DNA from: Bryum argenteum
Taxonomy: Eukaryota; Streptophyta; Bryopsida; Bryales; Bryaceae
Direction of reading: 5' to 3'
Assembly (NCBI GenBank): GCA_037043015.1
Contig: CM073322.1
Span: 25,634,364 to 25,698,363, forward strand
DNA: 64,000 nt
Positions within the stretch are counted from its first letter, which is position 1. Each line of letters begins with the position of its first letter. Positions 58,760 through 64,000 of this stretch are shown here, in pieces. The translations under genes and the position numbers were made by a program. The notes beneath the pieces are model-generated. The model was not told the origin of the DNA, made no database searches, and worked only from the letters and a program-made list of their open reading frames with translations.

Positions 58760-60694
58760 ATGGCTTCCTCGTCCTCCTCCTCGACGGCTCCCATTGTCAA
58801 TCATGGGTCCGAAGCAGGGAAGCGACGTGTGGATAATTCCACTCCTGGTCCCATTGGTGCAGTTCATGTTTGTTCCTTCTGTGAGGATGCCCGCAAAGGT
58901 CATGTAGACACAGAACGTTTTATCGAAGTGCAAAAGAAGTCATGGCGCGTCAAGGTTGGAGGGGAGAATGCGCTAGAGATGATGTGGTGGGAGGTTGGAT
59001 TGCAACCGGGTGAAAGGACCGCTCTTCAATGGGCTGCTGCGGGCGGACACGATGGTGTCGTGCGATTCATTCTCGATGGGGATTTCAAACCACTTGGTGT
59101 GGTGAAGGGAGAAGAGGGCAAATCAAATGTTATGCTGACGGGAGAGGAAGAGCTGATTGCACTCCTTTTGGCTGCTCGAGAGGGCCATACCAATATTGTG
59201 TTAGCCCTTCTTGATGCTGGTATGAGGGCTCGTGTAAATGAGCATCCAAGGGCTATTCGTAACACTGCTCTCCATTTGGCTTGTGAAGAGGGACATATTG
59301 ATGTTGTGCAGATGTTTTTGAATAATGATCCCAAGGCAGAAGTAAATGTGAAGAACTGGCGCGGAGAGACTCCTCTTCATTTGGCTTGTGAAAAGGGACA
59401 TTTCGATGTTGTGCAAGCACTTCTAAGTAATGATTCCAAGGCAAAAGTAAATGTGAAGAATGGGAATGGTAATACGCCTCTCCATTTGGCTTGTGGAGAG
59501 GGACATATTGATATTGTGCAACTGCTTCTAAGTAGTGCTCTCAAGACGGAAGTAAATGCAAAAAATATGTTTGGTACCACTCCTCTCCATTCGGCTTGTA
59601 CATGGGGACACATTAATGTCGTGCAAGCGCTTCTAAGTAATGATATGAAGGCGGATGTAAATGTAAAGAGTACACACGGTTGGACTCCTCTCCATTTGGC
59701 TTGTTTTAAGGGATATTTTAATGTTGTGCAAGCGCTTCTAAGTAATGATCCCAAGGCAAAAGTAAATGTGACGAACGGGGATGGAGAGACTCCTCTCCAT
59801 TTGGCTTGTGAAAAGGGACATATGGATGTTGTGAAAGCCCTTCTCAATGCTTCCAAACCTTATTTATGTGTACAAGGTAGGAATAGGAAAACCATCGTGT
59901 ATCTTGTGGACATCATGCATGAAGAACATGCCAACCACAAGTCTCAAGAAATTGTTGAACGATTTGCAAATATTATAAGCAAGCACATCGGTGAAGAACA
60001 TTTCAAAACTGCTGCCCAAATGGCGTTTGAATCAAGTGAAGGACCTATTTGGCAACAACTCATTCAGAAGGACCCCATTAAAAATTATCTTGAAGCTCTT
60101 TATAGAGATCGCCAAGCATATGTAGATGCCGCAAATGCTATTCTTGTTGGAGCTGCCTTAATTGCAAGTGTGACCTTCGGATCATGGCTGCAACCACCCT
60201 TAAATTATACTATGGCTGGAGATGTGTATACACCATCACATTCTTCTCGGAGCATGTCCCCATCTAGCTCATATGATCCGAACTATGTTGATCTAGAACA
60301 TAATAGGCCACTTCGAGTATTTTGGGTATTCAACTGTTTGTCATTTTACTTTGCCATAGCAACGGTGGTCTTTGGAGCGTGTAGTGTGCTTCCAAGAAAG
60401 AGGTTATTTATTCAAGAAACCGTGATAAGACTCCGCCGCAATCTTTTGGTGACGTCCATCTTTTTAGGATGCTCAGTGCTTTTTGTTACCATAGCATTTG
60501 CCATAGCAGGATGCATAGTGTTGGCACCAATAATTAAGTTCCAATTGTTCATGATAGTGCCTACATGCATAGGAGGTGTAGTATGTTTATTTAGTTTATA
60601 TGTGTTATATGAGAATATAGTAGAAGATCTTAAAAGTGGAGGGGTGGAAAAGACATCACAAAATAGATATAGAAGACACCTTGTTCGAGGGTGA
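58760..60694 (+). CDS. Ankyrin-repeat membrane protein with PGG domain
   Basis: A single coding exon of 644 aa from ATG at 58760; the frame is open another 72 codons upstream but without an ATG. Seven or eight ankyrin repeats fill about residues 75-375. The central ones are 35 aa each and very alike (TPLHLACEKGHFDVVQALLS), with DNA copies every 105 bp at about 59371, 59476, 59581, 59686 and 59791, a sign of recent tandem duplication. The C-terminal part is a PGG domain: DRQAYVDAANAILVGAALIA opens the first of four hydrophobic helices, with later ones at VFWVFNCLSFYFAIATVVFG, LLVTSIFLGCSVLFVTIAF and FQLFMIVPTCIGGVVCLFSL. Plant relatives (the ACD6 type) sit in plasma or endomembranes and act in defence or salt signalling; the exact role here is not shown. 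Confidence 0.93.
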   Translation: MASSSSSSTAPIVNHGSEAGKRRVDNSTPGPIGAVHVCSFCEDARKGHVDTERFIEVQKKSWRVKVGGENALEMMWWEVGLQPGERTALQWAAAGGHDGVVRFILDGDFKPLGVVKGEEGKSNVMLTGEEELIALLLAAREGHTNIVLALLDAGMRARVNEHPRAIRNTALHLACEEGHIDVVQMFLNNDPKAEVNVKNWRGETPLHLACEKGHFDVVQALLSNDSKAKVNVKNGNGNTPLHLACGEGHIDIVQLLLSSALKTEVNAKNMFGTTPLHSACTWGHINVVQALLSNDMKADVNVKSTHGWTPLHLACFKGYFNVVQALLSNDPKAKVNVTNGDGETPLHLACEKGHMDVVKALLNASKPYLCVQGRNRKTIVYLVDIMHEEHANHKSQEIVERFANIISKHIGEEHFKTAAQMAFESSEGPIWQQLIQKDPIKNYLEALYRDRQAYVDAANAILVGAALIASVTFGSWLQPPLNYTMAGDVYTPSHSSRSMSPSSSYDPNYVDLEHNRPLRVFWVFNCLSFYFAIATVVFGACSVLPRKRLFIQETVIRLRRNLLVTSIFLGCSVLFVTIAFAIAGCIVLAPIIKFQLFMIVPTCIGGVVCLFSLYVLYENIVEDLKSGGVEKTSQNRYRRHLVRG

Positions 60695-61508
60695 TAGTTT
60701 GTACTTAATATTCTCTTAGAATGAATGGAAGGGCGCAAGCGTATTTAATTTTGCAATTCTAAGACTTTTTAATGCTAATACCAAAGTCGGCAAGAACTTA
60801 TTGCCATTGCATTTTGAATTTGTGGAATGTAAGAGTTTGTGAATGTTTGAGAGCATAAAAGTTTGAATGATGTAACATGGTTATATTCATTTACCCTTAA
60901 TGTCATATGAGCACTTGTGTGCTATGATTCGAAGAAATGAACTATTTTTTTTAGGAGTGTCTTTCACCGAGGACTTCAAATGCATGACATTATTTATCAA
61001 AGCATTGATCACAAATTATGCAACATAGTCATAAATATACTTTCTTGCATTTCTCCATCACTTGTGGACTAGTAAGTTTTCTTATGAACATTATTCCTAT
61101 GTTTGTGACTGTTTCTTAACGTGCCGTGGGACCGATAGAATACAGTGTAATTTGACCCGATCGATGTTCATCTGCTTGAAACTCCTATTGCCCAAATTGA
61201 CCTGATCATTGTTCAAAAGAGGTACCTGTTTTGCAGCAGGTCGTGCTTTCTTTCTCGAAATGTCCTCTAGTATTCCCTGCTCTGGTTCTCCTCCAATGTG
61301 ATCAAGAATTGCATGTCAATGGCCACATCCCTCGAAAAATTGCAGCTTCAAAACCTCAAATAGATAAATATGAAAAATTAATCACAGAACAACAAAAGCC
61401 TAAATGACGAATAGCATCTGGAAAAGGATATTAAGCACTATGCTCATGGGTGTGTGTCTACTTCACCATCTGCAAGAACCAAGACTCACTTGGAACGAAG
61501 GTTTTGAG
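60695..61508. other. 3' flank of ankyrin gene and intergenic DNA
   Basis: No gene supported. Confidence 0.45.
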
Positions 61509-61626
61509 TTACTCCATTGCAACAGTGATATTTCCGGCCTCCAATCGAGCATAGAATTCCTCCGTTTTGCGGCGCTCGTCCAGATGATGCACCTTCCAGA
61601 TATCATAGGAGTCGAGACTTGAGATT
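61509..61626 (-). other. Candidate terminal exon of unknown gene
   Basis: On the minus strand, after the acceptor tttgtgcag, a frame reads SYDIWKVHHLDERRKTEEFY then ARLEAGNITVAME and stops. The charge pattern looks like real protein, but I recognise no family. Its phase does not match the donor of the isomerase fragment upstream. Confidence 0.35.
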
Positions 61627-62043
61627 CTGCACAAACACCTGCCGCAACATTCTTGGAACAGTTCCTAAGAACTCACCTTCTCTACAGTACCGCACATTCA
61701 CTGTAGAGAGCCCGCTCACAACTAATCTAATCTGCTCAGGAATGAAAGGGCAACTAACAGGATAGATGGTGCTCTCCTCATTGTTGATCATAGTGTGCAA
61801 GAAGGTTGCTCAAGAATGCAATCACTCCTGAGCAGCGTGCAACCTAAATATAGTAAAGTTGTGTTCACCTTGACCATAACATCAATTGAAGCTCAAAATT
61901 GCGAGAGTGCGAGACATTCGAATCCTAAAGCGTGCGAGGAGGTCTTCGGACCATAGGAAGCAACAATATTGCGAAAAAGATGGCCGCTACAAAGCTCGAG
62001 ACATCGCGCAAGATTACATGCAACAGAAAGATGTGAATTGCAC

Positions 62044-62514
62044 CTTGCCACTGATAACATCATCAGCGAAAGCTTGAACTCTCTCCACAGTGTCGATGAT
62101 GAGCTTCTGGAGGAATGGCGTGGGAGCAATCTCAGGCTTTCGGAGCCAATAATGTCCAACCATACGGCCTTCATCGGGATTAGCAATTGAGCCGCCTTCG
62201 AGCTCCTCCATATGCTTGAATGCTTGCTCAAACCTCGGCAGCATCGCGTCGTAAAACTCGTCAGTGAAGCCAATTCGACTAATATCGAAGTAGAGCCCTA
62301 GCTCCTTGTCGTGGTAGAGCCAATCCACGTACCGATTCCAAAGCGCAATTGGATCTGTTTCCAATTCAGGCTCCTCCAAGGGCGATGCCGAGCTCACTTC
62401 CGCACCGATCTTGCTCGATACAGCCCCCAGGGGAACGATCCCGACACAGGAATTGACGCCATTGCACTCCTCGCCACCTGCAGTGCCGCAGGCACCAAAT
62501 AGCTGCTTGCACAT
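62044..62514 (-). pseudogene. Plastid-type glucose-6-phosphate isomerase, N-terminal fragment
   Basis: A 157-codon exon from ATG at 62514 to the donor GGCAAG/gtgcaa at 62044. It matches the N-terminal part of plastid phosphoglucose isomerase: LWNRYVDWLYHDKELGLYFD, RIGFTDEFYDAMLPRFEQAF, the very conserved ANPDEGRMVGHYWLRKPEIA and a helix ending DDVISGK. The enzyme interconverts glucose-6-phosphate and fructose-6-phosphate in starch and sugar metabolism. Here the two sugar-isomerase domains with the active site are not found in the following 2 kb, and no clear transit peptide precedes the match (only about 55 poorly matching residues). I take it as a gene fragment; it could be the first coding exon of a gene whose remaining exons lie beyond what I could see. 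Confidence 0.7.
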
Positions 62515-62789
62515 CTCTCGCGCCCTTCCTTAATTGATCCTCCTACCCTGCACATTGTCGCAGCCATATGCAGCGACAATGACGCCATCGCTGAAACCTC
62601 AAAATCTGCTCTCCTCCTACCTCAAAATCTCCCGCCCTTCCACCTCAGAATCTGACTCCCTTCCACCTCGAATCTGTCTCCTTCCACCTCCAAGTTCACA
62701 GACAGCGGCAATGCGGTAAGAGATGAAATGAAAACCTAAAGCAGAAGTGCATGGAAAGTGTAGTAAGCCATACTGCGAGCTCTGATTTG

Positions 62790-63025
62790 AAAAAAGTGTG
62801 AGATGAGAACAGATACTTGGCGAACCAGTCGATCATGAGCTTGTGCGCATCAATGCATCATCGGCCTGGTCGACGGCAATCTCGTTGGTTTCGTCGTAGC
62901 GCACAGTCCAGCCATGGCGCACATCAGGGAAGATTTTGACGAAGCTCTTCACATCGGTTCGGGACGCCAGGAGCTCCTCATACTGCTCGACCTTGTCCGT
63001 GGGTGCGGCGAGCACAGCAATGGGG
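62790..63025 (-). pseudogene. Dienelactone hydrolase family, C-terminal fragment
   Basis: The minus strand reads VPIAVLAAPTDKVEQYEELL, then VKIFPDVRHGWTVRYDETNE and IAVDQADDA, the end of an alpha/beta hydrolase of the dienelactone hydrolase family including the catalytic His (DVRHGW). A short duplication (GATGCATTGATGC) then shifts the frame; the expected ending DAHKLMIDWFAKYL continues in another frame at about 62850-62810. The catalytic Cys and Asp regions upstream are missing, cut off at the 54-bp tandem repeat at 63032. Truncated and frameshifted, hence pseudogene. Confidence 0.75.
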
Positions 63026-63031
63026 ACCGCC

Positions 63032-63139
63032 GATCAAGAAACTCAATGGCTATACCACCGGCCGCATCTGGTCGGACAACCGCGCGATCAAGAAACTCAA
63101 CGGCTAGACCACCGGCTGCATCAAGTCAGGCAACCGGCA
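63032..63139. repeat. 54-bp tandem duplication
   Basis: GATCAAGAAACTCAA(T/C)GGCTA begins at 63032 and 63086, two imperfect 54-bp units that adjoin the break point of the hydrolase fragment. Confidence 0.8.
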
Positions 63140-64000
63140 AAGGATCGCTAGCAGGTAATCGTATTCTTTTATATATATAGATTATCTTGAGCCAACCATA
63201 CTCAACCACACAAAGATGAGTTATGGGGACTATGTATAAGATTGACCTAGTTATAATTTTTTATTTACGAGATGTACTTTAAAGAAATAATAACAATAAG
63301 AGTAGAACAATCAATTGTTGTAAAAAGTTCATGTGAGTTATCAAACCTTTCATTGGTGGATAGGTTGCACCTCAACATTCTCGATTTAGGAATCTTTGTT
63401 CTTCACACGAGCTATAGACTTATCCTTGGCTTAAAGTCATTATGGCAACAATAGACATTCTAGATTCAAGAATAGAAATTTCTATGAAATTTAAATAAAA
63501 CTCACAATTGTCTCGATTTAGTTGTTGTTTGTTGTTGTTCACAAGGTTATCTTTCTGCTAAGATGGCCAAATACATACATATATTTGTAAAAGAAAACTT
63601 AATAAACCTAGAAGTTAGTAAAAACTTGAATTGAATATGATGCAATCAATATTTAGTGTTTTCTTTAGATGTAATCATGTAGCAAATTTGGCACATTTGA
63701 TGAAAATAACGTCTTTGGATGTGTGGAATTTAGCCATGGTAATTATGAAGTTAATAGCATTTACTTGAATCACTTCTATACCTATCTTTTTTTATGTTTA
63801 ATTACACATGGTTGAATGTAGTATAATTCCAAATATTACTTATTGATTTTCATCATTTATCCAACACCAAAGAACATCAATAATTCAATAGAGATATGGC
63901 AAGTTTGACCATATCAAGTTGGCCATATCACATCACCTACAAATTTAGTAGAAGATAGATAGAATATAGCTATACAAGTGACTTGGGATGCCTTTGAAGA
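63140..64000. other. AT-rich intergenic DNA
   Basis: No gene supported to the end of the window. Confidence 0.5.

Noticed and set aside
59377..59856. 159-codon minus-strand frame
   Set aside because: Antisense shadow of the ankyrin repeats; its own periodicity comes from the 105-bp units.

Overview
The window reads as nuclear DNA of a land plant: AT-rich, with spliced genes (GT-AG introns of roughly 70 to 1500 bp) standing as gene islands in long repeat-filled intergenic DNA. Plant-specific families are present: a plant-type profilin, a UDP-glycosyltransferase with the plant PSPG box, a KEG-related kinase, an ankyrin-PGG membrane protein, a NAP1-related SET-type histone chaperone and a small 'CLCAPT' serine-rich protein. 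An arginine-rich H1-derived protein resembling a sperm protamine points to a lineage with swimming sperm (bryophyte, lycophyte or fern). That placement is an inference, and I cannot name the species.

Layout. 1-3 kb: two small inverted-repeat transposons and the profilin gene (+). 3-13 kb: AT-rich intergenic DNA with one two-exon gene (-) for an H1-domain protein with a protamine-like tail at 7.7-8.7 kb. 12.6-13.9 kb: a degenerate tandem array and the serine-rich gene (-). 16-21 kb: a TTAA-flanked MITE, a decayed 2-oxoglutarate dioxygenase and a decayed Helentron tail (helicase plus endonuclease). 24.8-27.3 kb: a four-exon gene (+) for a protein with a SUMO-interaction-like motif and a terminal UBZ4 zinc finger. 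28.3-32 kb: Harbinger-like MITE, minisatellites, a tRNA-derived SINE with perfect target duplication, and another TTAA MITE. 32.8-35.5 kb: a phase-consistent three-exon gene (+) for an unrecognised lysine-rich repeat protein with a Cys/His cluster. 36.8-38.6 kb: ten-exon histone chaperone gene (+). 40.0-43.0 kb: four-exon KEG-like kinase gene (-). 46.4-48.2 kb: two-exon glycosyltransferase (+). 49.9-51.9 kb: a decayed coding-like tract broken by two MITEs. 52-57.5 kb: repeats. 58.1-60.7 kb: a 107-bp tandem array and the ankyrin-PGG gene (+). 61.5-63.1 kb: fragments of unrelated genes (plastid-type glucose-6-phosphate isomerase, dienelactone hydrolase and one unidentified exon), all on the minus strand.

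The genes are separate transcription units and do not form a pathway. Two concern chromatin (H1-like and histone chaperone), one actin (profilin), one ubiquitin/SUMO recognition (UBZ gene) and one small-molecule glycosylation. Exon models were built by reading splice sites and checking that reading phases join; every complete multi-exon model sums to a whole number of codons. The most interesting items are the H1-derived protamine-like gene, the orphan lysine-rich gene, the SIM plus UBZ4 protein and a piggyBac-type (TTAA) MITE family with a conserved internal core.
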